Source: Candidatus Kapaibacterium sp.
GTDB taxonomy: Bacteria; Bacteroidota; Ignavibacteria; Kapaibacteriales; UBA2268
Length of the DNA: 64,000 nt
Reading direction: 5' to 3'
Assembly: GCA_023957315.1 (NCBI GenBank)
Contig: JAMLHE010000004.1
Coordinates: 248,001-312,000 of the forward strand
The notes below the pieces were generated by a model. It searched no databases. It saw nothing but the letters and a program-made list of their open reading frames with translations, and had not been told where the DNA came from. Positions 8,383-17,374 of this stretch are shown here, in pieces. The number at the start of each line of letters is the position of its first letter. Position 1 is the stretch's first letter. The position numbers and the translations under genes are program-made.

Positions 8383-10401
8383 TTACTCAGAAATAATTTC
8401 GAATTCAACGCGGCGATTTTTCTCTCTGCCTTCTTCGGTGTTGTTGTCGGCGATTGGGCTTGCGCTTCCTAAGCCACTAATTCTGATTCGATTGGCATCA
8501 ATCCCATTTTCAATCAAATACTGTTTGACAGAATTAGCCCTATTCTCCGATAGTAATTGATTCCTGGCATCATTACCGATAATGTCGGTATGTCCTTTGA
8601 CAAGTATCATCATTTGCGGATTTTTATTCAGAATCTCTTTGAGTCTGTTCAATTCGATAAACGAATCATTGAGTAGCTCGTATTTGCCGAACTCGAAGAA
8701 TATATTATTAATTCGGACTGTCTGCCCCTTTTCGATAGGCACTAAGTACAAATCAACGTTCAATTCTCCATAATCAAATACTTCTCGTAAATCCAAATTT
8801 TGATTTACAGCTACAAATCCATCTGCAACGGCATAATATCCGTACTTCTTGCCGCTTGGCAATACAATTCTATAATCGCCTGTCAAGGCATTGGATGTAG
8901 CAAAGCCTGCTTCGTTTCCGTCGGGCAAGGTCTCATATTTAATCGAAGCAGAAACGGGTTGCTCATTTTTTGAATTTAAAACTTTTCCACGAATAAGATA
9001 AACAGGTTCAGGAGTAATTTCCTCAGGTAATTCAAGCCTGAAAATATCTTCGGTTCCGATTGAATTTTCACTTGAAACGAAATAGGCATATTTCCCATCG
9101 GCACTTATTGTGTAGTAAGCATCCCAGCCTTGGGTATTAATTTCGGAGCCAAGATTTGTCGGCTCTGTCCAATTTGTCCATGTATCGTCCAAACGCTTTG
9201 AAATGAACATATCGTTATCGCCATAGCCCGGATGCCCACCCGTCGAGAAATATAATGTTTTCCCGTCAGACGCCAAGAAGGGAGATACTTCCTCTGCAGC
9301 GGTATTGATTGTATTGCCCAGATTTTTCGGTTCAGACCAAGTGCCGTCAACAAGCAGAAAACTTACATAAATATCCATGTAGCCATAAGAGTCGTCTCTT
9401 TCAATAGCCAAAAGCATAGTTTTACCGTCGGAGGATATACTAAAGCTGCCACTTCGGGAGCGATTATAATAATTACGCACATTCATTGATTCAGGCATTG
9501 ACCAGTTTGAACCATCGAATACACTTTTCGAGAATCCTGAAATATTTTTTCCGTCGGGTAAATAAATATGACCCAAATACAAGACATTTCCATCAGGTGA
9601 TATCGCAAAAGAAAAATTAGAATTTTCATTATTTATTGGGGGACCAATATTCTGTGCCAAGGAAAAATTCCCGTTGCTATCTGCCTTTGAATACCAAATA
9701 TCCTGAAGACGCAGACTTCCTAAATTGTCGGGATGCCCTTCGCGAGTAAAAAATAGAGTATTGCCATCTGAACTTATTATCGGGGCTAATTCACGCCATT
9801 TTGAATTGACATTTGGACCTAAATTTTCCTTTACAATCGGCATAGTTGTTGCATTTTCAGGTAAATTTACTTCAATTGGAATTGGCTCGATTGAGCTTGA
9901 AATCGCAACAGCATCAATTTGATAATCTTCTAAATAGTTAAATAAATTAAGTTCTATTTTCAATTCTTTGCTTCGAAAATTTACTTTATCAATGAAAAAC
10001 CTCGAGGGCGATTTGCCATTTTGTTTTGGCATTGGAGAATTATTATTATAAACTTGGTGTCCTCTACCAAGCGAATCGTAGTGAATAATCCTGACAATTG
10101 CTCCGGGATTGAAATTCTCGTTTACAAGGATTTGTTTGATGTAAATCGGATTTGCAAATTCAAGTCTTATCCATTCAGTCTTACTCGACGGGTATTTTAC
10201 TAACCATGCAGCGGGAGATTTGCCGAAATCGGGCATTACGGAAGGTTTGCCCAAAATTTCTCGGGGAGAAAACTCACGGTTACCGTATTGGTAAGAAAAA
10301 TCAACCACACGGCTTGCCCATTGACAGTCATTTGCTTGTGCATATACTGAACACAACATGAAGATGGTTATTAGTATTGATACTATTCGCATAGACTTCA
10401 T
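8383..10401 (-). CDS. PorE-like outer-membrane protein: jelly-roll-like, PD40 propeller, regulatory domain, OmpA
   Basis: The 672-residue product has a signal peptide (ends near ...SVYAQA). The first ~150 mature residues contain WIRLEFANPIYIKQILV, a pattern seen in discoidin/F5-8C-like jelly-rolls. About residues 195-455 hold repeated PD40 blades such as LAPIISSDGNTLFFTREG and ISADGKYAYFVSSE. A carboxypeptidase-regulatory-like domain (RGKVLNSKNEQPVSASI) follows, and the C-terminus is an OmpA domain (VKGHTDIIGNDARNQLLSENRA, EKNRRVEFEI). PD40, regulatory domain and OmpA in this order is the layout of PorE, the T9SS protein that attaches to peptidoglycan, but PorE starts with TPRs, absent here. 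The T9SS link is therefore inference. Confidence 0.75.
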   Translation of the reverse strand: MKSMRIVSILITIFMLCSVYAQANDCQWASRVVDFSYQYGNREFSPREILGKPSVMPDFGKSPAAWLVKYPSSKTEWIRLEFANPIYIKQILVNENFNPGAIVRIIHYDSLGRGHQVYNNNSPMPKQNGKSPSRFFIDKVNFRSKELKIELNLFNYLEDYQIDAVAISSSIEPIPIEVNLPENATTMPIVKENLGPNVNSKWRELAPIISSDGNTLFFTREGHPDNLGSLRLQDIWYSKADSNGNFSLAQNIGPPINNENSNFSFAISPDGNVLYLGHIYLPDGKNISGFSKSVFDGSNWSMPESMNVRNYYNRSRSGSFSISSDGKTMLLAIERDDSYGYMDIYVSFLLVDGTWSEPKNLGNTINTAAEEVSPFLASDGKTLYFSTGGHPGYGDNDMFISKRLDDTWTNWTEPTNLGSEINTQGWDAYYTISADGKYAYFVSSENSIGTEDIFRLELPEEITPEPVYLIRGKVLNSKNEQPVSASIKYETLPDGNEAGFATSNALTGDYRIVLPSGKKYGYYAVADGFVAVNQNLDLREVFDYGELNVDLYLVPIEKGQTVRINNIFFEFGKYELLNDSFIELNRLKEILNKNPQMMILVKGHTDIIGNDARNQLLSENRANSVKQYLIENGIDANRIRISGLGSASPIADNNTEEGREKNRRVEFEIISE

Positions 10402-10438
10402 GACGTTGATATGATATTCACTATTGGATAGCTGAAAT

Positions 10439-11443
10439 CTACCACCACCATTCGTTTTTTGAAGTTCGGGTCATCAATTCTTTGATTGCTTCAAGCGGCT
10501 CAACATCATTGAATAATATTCGATAAATTTGTTCGGCAATTGGGATTTCTACATGATGCTTAATTCCCAAATGATAAGCAGATTCTGTAGTTTTTACACC
10601 TTCGGCAATCATTTTCATTTCTTCGATGATTTGATTTAGCTTCTTCCCGCGTCCAATCATCTCTCCAACGTAGCGATTACGGCTGTGTTGACTGTTGCAA
10701 GTTACAATCAAGTCTCCCAAGCCCGAAAGCCCTGAAAAGGTAAGCGGATTAGCACCCATAGCAATCCCAAGACGTGACATTTCTGCGAGCCCGCGAGTGA
10801 TTAATGCAGCCTTCGTGTTATCCCCTAACTCCAAACCATCAATTATTCCGGCGGCTAATGCAATAACATTTTTTAGCGAGCCGCCCATCTCGCATCCGAC
10901 GACATCATTGCTGGAATAGACTCGAAATTTATCATTGCTGAAAATTTCTTGAATCTTGTTCGCAAATTCGATATTTTCCGATGCTGCTACCACAGTTGTG
11001 GGCATTTCCCTCGATACTTCTTCAGCGTGGCTCGGACCGGTCAAGATAGTATAATTATCAGCGTCAGTTGAAGCAGCTTCTTTGAAAATTTCAGAAATTC
11101 GTTTCAAAGATTCTGTTTCAATCCCTTTAGAACCATTAACAATGGGTTTATTCTGTATTGGTAAGGAGAAATCATTAATTGTGGTGCGTATATATTGAGT
11201 GGGGATAGTATTCAGAATTAAATCGCAACCTGATAATCTGTTTGCATCATTTGTAGAAGAAAGAGATTGGGGCAGAATTACATTTGGGAGATAATCCTTA
11301 TTGACATGGTATCGGTTAATTATGTGTGCGAGATTTTGGTCATGAGTCCACAGAAAAACATCGTGCCCGTTTCGATTAAGCACTAAGCCTAAAGCAGTGC
11401 CCCAACCACCGGCACCAATTATACCTATTCTCATAGAATTCAT
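10439..11443 (-). CDS. gpsA: Glycerol-3-phosphate dehydrogenase [NAD(P)+]
   Basis: GpsA reduces dihydroxyacetone phosphate to sn-glycerol 3-phosphate for phospholipid synthesis. The 334-residue sequence has the Rossmann motif IIGAGGWGTALG near the start, the NGSKGIE and TGPSHAEEV segments, the catalytic-lysine region GSLKNVIALAAGI and the GLSGLGDLIVTC signature. The ATG at 11443 overlaps the plsY stop by 4 bases; an internal ATG three codons later (MRIGIIG) is also possible. PlsY uses the G3P that GpsA makes, so the overlap joins two consecutive steps in one transcript. Confidence 0.96.
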   Translation of the reverse strand: MNSMRIGIIGAGGWGTALGLVLNRNGHDVFLWTHDQNLAHIINRYHVNKDYLPNVILPQSLSSTNDANRLSGCDLILNTIPTQYIRTTINDFSLPIQNKPIVNGSKGIETESLKRISEIFKEAASTDADNYTILTGPSHAEEVSREMPTTVVAASENIEFANKIQEIFSNDKFRVYSSNDVVGCEMGGSLKNVIALAAGIIDGLELGDNTKAALITRGLAEMSRLGIAMGANPLTFSGLSGLGDLIVTCNSQHSRNRYVGEMIGRGKKLNQIIEEMKMIAEGVKTTESAYHLGIKHHVEIPIAEQIYRILFNDVEPLEAIKELMTRTSKNEWWW

Positions 11444-12165
11444 TTTTCACTTTCGTTATTTTTAGTGATTGGTTTATTTTCTCTATGTTTCAACCTAATC
11501 AGATGCAATTTTGAAAATCTATTCTCTGTTCCCTTAATCAATCTTTTAATATTTGCACGGTGAGTGTAAATCACTAACATCATTAATCCTAAGGAAAAAT
11601 ATATTAGAAGGTGGTAACCTTCGATATTTGCACCAAAAATATTATAACGCACAAGCATTGAAGATGGAATTGAAAACGCAGCGACAATCGAACCCAATGA
11701 GACATAACCCGAGAAAACAACTGCAAGAATGAAAGCTGCGGCTGCAATCGTAACGTCCACCGGTACAAGCCCTATCAACATTCCGGCTGCAGTATTGACA
11801 CCTTTGCCACCTTTGAATCCGACAAAAACTGACCAAATATGTCCACAGACTGCCGTGACACCGGCAATCATTTTAATGATAGTCAAATCCTCGAAGAATG
11901 TGGCATTTGGTATTGATATCCCTTTGCCTAAAATCCCGGCAATCACTGCTACTGCAATGAATCCTTTGGCAAGGTCAAAAATTTGGACAAACAAACCCCA
12001 TTTCCATCCCAAAGTACGGAAAGCGTTCGTCGAACCCATATTGCCACTACCTTTGATACGCAAGTCGAAACCGAAAAACAGCTTACTCACGATAACACCG
12101 GTCGGAATCGAACCTACAAAGTAGCTCAATATGATTATGACAGCAATACTCAGAATTTCATTCAT
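11440..12165 (-). CDS. plsY: Acyl phosphate:glycerol-3-phosphate acyltransferase
   Basis: PlsY is an integral membrane enzyme that transfers an acyl group from acyl phosphate to G3P, giving lysophosphatidic acid. The three conserved loop motifs are visible: GSIPTGVIVSKL, IKGSGNMGSTNAFR and GFKGGKGVNTAAG. Hydrophobic segments between them match the family topology. At 241 residues it is longer than the usual ~200 because of a charged, cytoplasm-like tail after about residue 210 (NRFSKLHLIRLKHRENK). It lies upstream of gpsA with a 4-base overlap. Confidence 0.96.
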   Translation of the reverse strand: MNEILSIAVIIILSYFVGSIPTGVIVSKLFFGFDLRIKGSGNMGSTNAFRTLGWKWGLFVQIFDLAKGFIAVAVIAGILGKGISIPNATFFEDLTIIKMIAGVTAVCGHIWSVFVGFKGGKGVNTAAGMLIGLVPVDVTIAAAAFILAVVFSGYVSLGSIVAAFSIPSSMLVRYNIFGANIEGYHLLIYFSLGLMMLVIYTHRANIKRLIKGTENRFSKLHLIRLKHRENKPITKNNESEK

Positions 12166-12271
12166 GATTTATCTTATGTTTTAATATGTTGTATCAAAAA
12201 AACCTAATTACTCTTCAGTAATACAAAATTACTGAAAAATTATCATATAGAATATAGACGTATGAAATAGC

Positions 12272-13042
12272 TTAGAAATTTGATAGGTGGTACATCGCTA
12301 TAGATGCTGCAACTGCAACATTAAGCGATTCTGTACGACCTTTGCCTTCGATTTTGAATTCGCCATCAAGTATTTCGATAGTCTGTTCGCTTATGCCGTG
12401 GGATTCGCTACCCAGGACAATACCATACAACTTCTTGGGTTTGATGCTTTGTAGAGCAGTATCTGCTTTAGCGGAAGCACCATATATTTTATGTTTGGGG
12501 AAAGTCTCTTTCAAGTATTCCGCCAGCTCCGGCTCGTAAATCAAATGTGTCTTGAAAATCGCGCCCATCGTTCCGCGAACGGTTTTGGGATTGAAAACAT
12601 CAGCACAATCCTTTCCAAGTATCACCTGTTTGAAGCCGAACCAATCAGCAGTTCGGATTATTGTCCCAACATTACCCGGGTCGGATATACCGTCCAAAGC
12701 AATGAAAGGCTCATTTTTTAGCACTTCTCTATGTTTAATATTTACGACTGCCAAAACATTTTGCGGCGTTTTCGTATCGCAAATTTGGTCGAATTGGTGC
12801 TTAGGAGCAGTATAAATTGGTGTCCCTTTTTCGGAGAATTGTTCGATGCAATCTATGATGTCAGATGACGGTGCATCTTTAACAACAATAAGCTCCGGGT
12901 GAAAATCGCTTATTAGTAATTCGTTGGCTAACTTTTCGCCTTCGACTAAAAATAAACCGTTCTGGTCTCTAAATGGCTTTTGGTGCAATGACTTAATAAG
13001 TTTTTTAAGTCTTTGCGAAATTGGCATTGCGTAGTGCATCAT
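12272..13042 (-). CDS. SpoU/TrmH-family RNA 2'-O-ribose methyltransferase
   Basis: The protein has an N-terminal substrate-binding domain (QNGLFLVEGEKLANELL) and a C-terminal SPOUT domain with the trefoil-knot motifs FIALDGISDPGNVGTIIRTA, YGIVLGSESHGIS and ESLNVAVAASIAMY. Members methylate ribose in rRNA or tRNA using SAM; the exact site cannot be told from the sequence. The frame is open upstream to 13102, but the extra residues are Phe/Tyr/Asn-rich and unlike the family, so I start at the ATG pair at 13042/13039. An ATG at 13027 (MPISQRL) is a further option. Confidence 0.88.
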   Translation of the reverse strand: MMHYAMPISQRLKKLIKSLHQKPFRDQNGLFLVEGEKLANELLISDFHPELIVVKDAPSSDIIDCIEQFSEKGTPIYTAPKHQFDQICDTKTPQNVLAVVNIKHREVLKNEPFIALDGISDPGNVGTIIRTADWFGFKQVILGKDCADVFNPKTVRGTMGAIFKTHLIYEPELAEYLKETFPKHKIYGASAKADTALQSIKPKKLYGIVLGSESHGISEQTIEILDGEFKIEGKGRTESLNVAVAASIAMYHLSNF

Positions 13043-13153
13043 TATTTTACTAAATTTGAAATTATATTTATACAAATTAACAAAATATAAATTACAAAAC
13101 ATATTGCTAATAACAATAAACTAATTTTATTTTCTTAAAAAAAAATTGAAAAA

Positions 13154-14455
13154 ATGCTGATTTCGGAGCTACTAAAAAAGAAAAGAGAAGGATATAACCT
13201 GACCGCAGAGGAAATTCGGTACTTCATTCGGGGTTTGATAAATAATTATGTTTCCGATATTCAGGCTGCAGCTTTTTTGACTTCTGCATGTATTCATGGT
13301 TTGAATCGCGACGAAACAGCCGCAATGACTTTCGCAATGCGGGATTCGGGTATGAAATTCGATTTTTCGGATATAAAATTACCAAAAATTGACAAGCATT
13401 CTACCGGCGGTGTTGGCGATAAAATTTCATTATTGCTCGTACCGATTTGCATGTCAGCCGGAATTGCCGTTCCTATGATTTCCGGTCGAGGGCTTGGTCA
13501 TACAGGCGGAACGGTTGATAAATTGGAGTCTATAGACGGTTTCAATATGCAACTTGATTATGACGAATGCAGGAAATTGCTACTCCAGAATAATGCATTT
13601 ATGACATCTCAAACGCCCCAAATTGCTCCTGCAGACGGGATTTTGTATCATATCCGAGACGTAACGGGTAACGTAGAATCTGTCGGGCTGATTACAGCTT
13701 CCATTATGAGCAAAAAATTAGTCGAAGATTTGGACGGATTGGTGATTGACATGAAAACGGGCAATGGTGCATTCATGCAAGACATAGATGAAGCCAAGCA
13801 ACTTGCGGAATCAATGTTGGCAGTCGCTTCGGATATCGGGCTTAAAATGAGAATTATTTTCAGTTCGATGGAGCAACCACTTGGATATGCAATCGGAAAT
13901 TGGCTCGAAATTGAAGAAACGATTGAATCGCTTAAAGGAAATATTCCGCCGGATATCGAAGAGTTAACCTTGAAATTGGCAGATTCGATGGTCTTGGCAT
14001 CGGGAATAAACGATAATGTTGATGATATTCATACCAAAAATAAGGAGATTCTAAAAAGCGGACAAGCTTACAAAAATTTCTTGAAAATGGTCGAATCACA
14101 AGGCGGCAACTTAGAAATTTCGAGAAATAATTTTCTAAATACGCCAACATTCGAGATTAAATCCGACGTTGACGGCTATGTAAGTCAAGTTGATACGATA
14201 AACGTCGGTATTGTCGGAATTATGCTTGGTGCCGGCAGACAGAACGTCTATGACAAGATTGACTATGCGGCTGGAATTGAACTTAGGAAAAAGATTGGCG
14301 ACAAAGTGTCAAAAGATGAAACTATCGCCGTCTTATATGCGTCAGACAGTACAAAATTTGCAGATGCAGCAGAATTATTGAAATTTTGCATTGTAATTAA
14401 GGAGAACGATGAGATTTTGATACCAAAATTAATAATTGATGATTGGTATAATTAA
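13154..14455 (+). CDS. deoA: Thymidine / pyrimidine-nucleoside phosphorylase
   Basis: The enzyme cleaves thymidine or other pyrimidine nucleosides with phosphate, releasing base and (deoxy)ribose 1-phosphate. The 433-residue length and the layout fit the family: an N-terminal helical domain (MLISELLKKKREGYNLTAEE), the phosphate-binding signature KHSTGGVGDK, the RGLGHTGGTVDKLE segment and a C-terminal domain starting around residue 345. The sequence does not settle whether it is thymidine-specific (DoeA-type) or broad (Pdp-type). It starts a plus-strand run of genes and is divergent from the SpoU gene. Confidence 0.92.
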   Translation: MLISELLKKKREGYNLTAEEIRYFIRGLINNYVSDIQAAAFLTSACIHGLNRDETAAMTFAMRDSGMKFDFSDIKLPKIDKHSTGGVGDKISLLLVPICMSAGIAVPMISGRGLGHTGGTVDKLESIDGFNMQLDYDECRKLLLQNNAFMTSQTPQIAPADGILYHIRDVTGNVESVGLITASIMSKKLVEDLDGLVIDMKTGNGAFMQDIDEAKQLAESMLAVASDIGLKMRIIFSSMEQPLGYAIGNWLEIEETIESLKGNIPPDIEELTLKLADSMVLASGINDNVDDIHTKNKEILKSGQAYKNFLKMVESQGGNLEISRNNFLNTPTFEIKSDVDGYVSQVDTINVGIVGIMLGAGRQNVYDKIDYAAGIELRKKIGDKVSKDETIAVLYASDSTKFADAAELLKFCIVIKENDEILIPKLIIDDWYN

Positions 14456-14466
14456 CAAGGAACAAA

Positions 14467-15396
14467 ATGAAAATTGCACTTACCGGCGGAGCCGGATTTA
14501 TAGCTTCTAATATTGCTGACGAATACATTGCTCTTGGTCATGAGGTACATATTTTTGATAATCTTTCCACAGGAAAATTGGAAAATGTCAATCCAAAAGC
14601 TAAATTTCACGAAATTGACATCCGTACTCCCGAAATTCGACGTATCTTCGAGCTTGAGCAATTCGATATTGTCAATCATCATGCGGCTCAAATGGATGTC
14701 CGCGTATCAGTCGGCAATCCGGCATATGACGCAGGTGTGAACATTATCGGCAGTATAAATGTCTATGAAGCTGCTGTAGCAACGGGTGTGAAAAAGATAA
14801 TTTTTGCCTCGACAGGTGGCGCAGTGTACGGCGAGGCTGATATACTCCCCACAAGCGAGGATTACACGCCCAAACCATGCTCACCATACGGCATTTCAAA
14901 ATATGCGAACGAGAAATATTTGTATTATTATTCGGAAGTTCGTAAAATCGAAACAGCCATTTTACGATATTCCAATGTTTACGGTCCTCGTCAAAATGCT
15001 CAAGGCGAAGCAGGTGTGGTGGCTATCTTCATCGGGAAGATGCTCCAAGGCGAGCAACCCTATATTTATGGCGATGGTCTCAATACTCGCGATTACGTTT
15101 TTGTGAGCGATGTTGTCAAAGCTAATGTGCTGGCACTCAGCGATGCCTATAAAGGGGTTTACAACATCAGCACAGCAATCGAAGTAAACGTGAACGAAGT
15201 TTTTGATAAAATCAAAAGTATTACTGAAGCCAAATGCGAGCGTGCACATCTCGAAGGCAAACAGGGCGAGCAAAGACGCAGCTGCTGCTCATATGATAAA
15301 ATCAAGCGTGAACTCGGCTGGTCACCGGATATTGATTTGGATATGGGGCTAAGACTTACAGTTGAATATTTCCAAAAGAACGTTCTAAGCAAATGA
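14467..15396 (+). CDS. NAD-dependent epimerase/dehydratase (UDP-glucose 4-epimerase-like)
   Basis: This extended short-chain dehydrogenase has the nucleotide-binding motif TGGAGFIA at 6-13, Asp32 for the adenine ribose, the Ser-containing FASTGGAVYG strand and the catalytic pair Tyr141/Lys145 (YGISK). The middle and C-terminal parts (ILRYSNVYGPRQ, GDGLNTRDYVFVSDV) are typical of UDP-hexose 4-epimerases. At 309 residues it is the short GalE-like type found in many bacteria. The substrate could be UDP-glucose, UDP-GlcNAc or a uronic acid. The gene is 11 bp after deoA and overlaps the symporter start by 4 bases. Confidence 0.88.
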   Translation: MKIALTGGAGFIASNIADEYIALGHEVHIFDNLSTGKLENVNPKAKFHEIDIRTPEIRRIFELEQFDIVNHHAAQMDVRVSVGNPAYDAGVNIIGSINVYEAAVATGVKKIIFASTGGAVYGEADILPTSEDYTPKPCSPYGISKYANEKYLYYYSEVRKIETAILRYSNVYGPRQNAQGEAGVVAIFIGKMLQGEQPYIYGDGLNTRDYVFVSDVVKANVLALSDAYKGVYNISTAIEVNVNEVFDKIKSITEAKCERAHLEGKQGEQRRSCCSYDKIKRELGWSPDIDLDMGLRLTVEYFQKNVLSK

Positions 15397-16793
15397 CTCT
15401 AACAATTGCGGATTTGGTAATCGTCATTGCCTATTTTGCAATAGTGCTTTATGTAGGTTTTGTAATTGCATCTCGCAAAGAAAAAAAGTACGGCAACTCG
15501 CCCGAGGAATATATTCTTGCCGGACGCCGCCTGACTTTACCATTTTTCATCGCTACTCTTGTTGCAACTTGGTACGGCAGCATACTCGGTGTTGGCGAAT
15601 TTGTTTTTAACTCCGGTGTGGTGGCTTGGGTTTGTTTCGGCTTGCCTTATTACGTCGCAGCGGTTCTGTTTGCAATATTTTTTGCCGGAAAGATTCGCGA
15701 TGCAAACGTGATGACGATTCCTGACCAGATCAGGAGAAATTACAACGGGACAGCAGGTGTAATCTCCTCCATAATAATTTTGTTCATCACCGTTCCATCG
15801 GCATACATCCTTATGCTTGGGATTCTAATCCAATTGTTCACGGGATTTGAACTATGGATTTCGATTATTATTGGTTCGATTGCATCAATAGCCTATCTTT
15901 TCACAGGCGGATTCAAAGCCGACGTTTATACAAATGCCATACAATTTGTATTCATGTATATCGGATTTGCCGCATTGCTTATTTTTTCGATTCTGACACT
16001 TGGTTCGATTTCGGAAATGACGACGCTTTTGCCTGATAAACATACTACAGCTACCGGAACTTTGAGTTGGCAATATATTGCGGTATGGTTTATAATTGCG
16101 TTGCAAACTTTTGTTGACCCGGGATTCCATCAACGATGCAGCGCTGCCACAAATAGCAAAACAGCCCGAAATGGCATTCTAATTTCCGTTGTCTTTTGGG
16201 CGATTTTCGACTTCCTGACCTTGTTCACAGGGCTTTATGCTCGTGCTTTCACATCTCCGGACAATGCTCTGATGGCATTTCCGGTTCTGGGTGAACTCGT
16301 GTTGCCACCAATTTGGAAAGGAATTTTTGTGATTTCGATGCTATCGGCAGTAATGTCAACGCTGGATAGCTATGCTTTCATAAGTGCCACTACAATCGGC
16401 AATGACATACTAAAAAAATTCAAGGGTCTCAAACACATTGCCGCCGACAAATTAACCAAAGTTGGTTTGATACTGACGTCAATTGCCGGAGTGACAGTAG
16501 CAATAGCAATACCATCGGCAGTCGAAATTATTTACAAAACTGCATCTGTGACTGTGCCGGGATTGATTGTACCTCTGACATTGACAATGATAAAACCCCT
16601 GAAAATCAATTCCCGACAGGCAATCATCATAATGATTCTTGCATCATCAATCTCATTACTTTGGATGATTATACCCGGATTTGGCATAGAAATATTAAGC
16701 AATATCGAACCAATGTTTCCGGGAATTATTTTAAGTGTTATTTTAGCAATAATATTTTTGGCGATTAATAGAAAAAATTATGAACTTGTCTAA
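15393..16793 (+). CDS. Sodium:solute symporter family transporter
   Basis: The 466-residue protein is hydrophobic throughout, with about 13 predicted membrane spans. It has SSS-family landmarks: an N-terminal span followed by SPEEYILAGRRLTLPFFIATLVATWYG (split here by family convention, residues ~36-62), the FTGGFKADVYTNAIQFVFMYIGF region and a GLxARAF loop. Members import sugars, amino acids, nucleosides or vitamins with Na+; no specificity can be read here. Its ATG overlaps the epimerase stop (ATGA) and its end overlaps pgsA by 14 bases, so translation is tightly coupled. Confidence 0.9.
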   Translation: MTLTIADLVIVIAYFAIVLYVGFVIASRKEKKYGNSPEEYILAGRRLTLPFFIATLVATWYGSILGVGEFVFNSGVVAWVCFGLPYYVAAVLFAIFFAGKIRDANVMTIPDQIRRNYNGTAGVISSIIILFITVPSAYILMLGILIQLFTGFELWISIIIGSIASIAYLFTGGFKADVYTNAIQFVFMYIGFAALLIFSILTLGSISEMTTLLPDKHTTATGTLSWQYIAVWFIIALQTFVDPGFHQRCSAATNSKTARNGILISVVFWAIFDFLTLFTGLYARAFTSPDNALMAFPVLGELVLPPIWKGIFVISMLSAVMSTLDSYAFISATTIGNDILKKFKGLKHIAADKLTKVGLILTSIAGVTVAIAIPSAVEIIYKTASVTVPGLIVPLTLTMIKPLKINSRQAIIIMILASSISLLWMIIPGFGIEILSNIEPMFPGIILSVILAIIFLAINRKNYELV

Positions 16794-17313
16794 TATTCTA
16801 AGCATTTCAAGAATTATTATGGCATTGCCTGCAATGTATTTGATTCTGGAAGGGTACTACACAGCAGCAATGATAGTTGGTGTTATTGCGGGATTGACAG
16901 ACTTTTTAGATGGATATATAGCCCGAAAAACAAATACAATCACCGAAATGGGCAAAATACTCGACCCGATTGGTGATAAAGTATTCCTATTCCTCTTTGC
17001 CGTTGCGATGGTAATCGCCGGAATTATGCCATTGTGGTTTCTCGTGGCTTTTGCCGTTCGTGATACCCTGATACTGACCGGAGGCTTATACGCCAAAAGT
17101 AAGCTGAATTATGTCATGGCATCCAATTTCGAGGGTAAGGTCACATTTGTACTCATGCTCGTAACGATTTTGGCTGTTTTGCTTGGTATAGATTTCGCTT
17201 CGCGATATGGATATTATCTATGTTTAGCTGCAATGATTTATTCTTTCGCACTCTATCAAATCAGGTGGATTCAAGCTCTGAATAATAAGGGAAATCAAAA
17301 ACTAAATTCTTAA
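16780..17313 (+). CDS. pgsA: CDP-diacylglycerol--glycerol-3-phosphate 3-phosphatidyltransferase (CDP-alcohol phosphatidyltransferase)
   Basis: The CDP-alcohol phosphatidyltransferase signature D-x2-DG-x2-AR-x8-G-x3-D-x3-D is complete: Asp41, Asp44-Gly45, Ala48-Arg49, Gly58, Asp62 and Asp66. Four to six membrane helices cover the 177 residues, the normal size for PgsA. The likely reaction makes phosphatidylglycerol phosphate from CDP-diacylglycerol and G3P. Other CDP-alcohol transferases share the signature, so the acceptor is inferred from size and N-terminal sequence (NLSNILSISRI). It overlaps the symporter by 14 bases. Confidence 0.88.
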   Translation: MNLSNILSISRIIMALPAMYLILEGYYTAAMIVGVIAGLTDFLDGYIARKTNTITEMGKILDPIGDKVFLFLFAVAMVIAGIMPLWFLVAFAVRDTLILTGGLYAKSKLNYVMASNFEGKVTFVLMLVTILAVLLGIDFASRYGYYLCLAAMIYSFALYQIRWIQALNNKGNQKLNS

Positions 17314-17374
17314 TTTTATTAGCAATTAAGTATATTTGTAGTCCTATTATTTACAAAATTTAGATAAATCAGTT

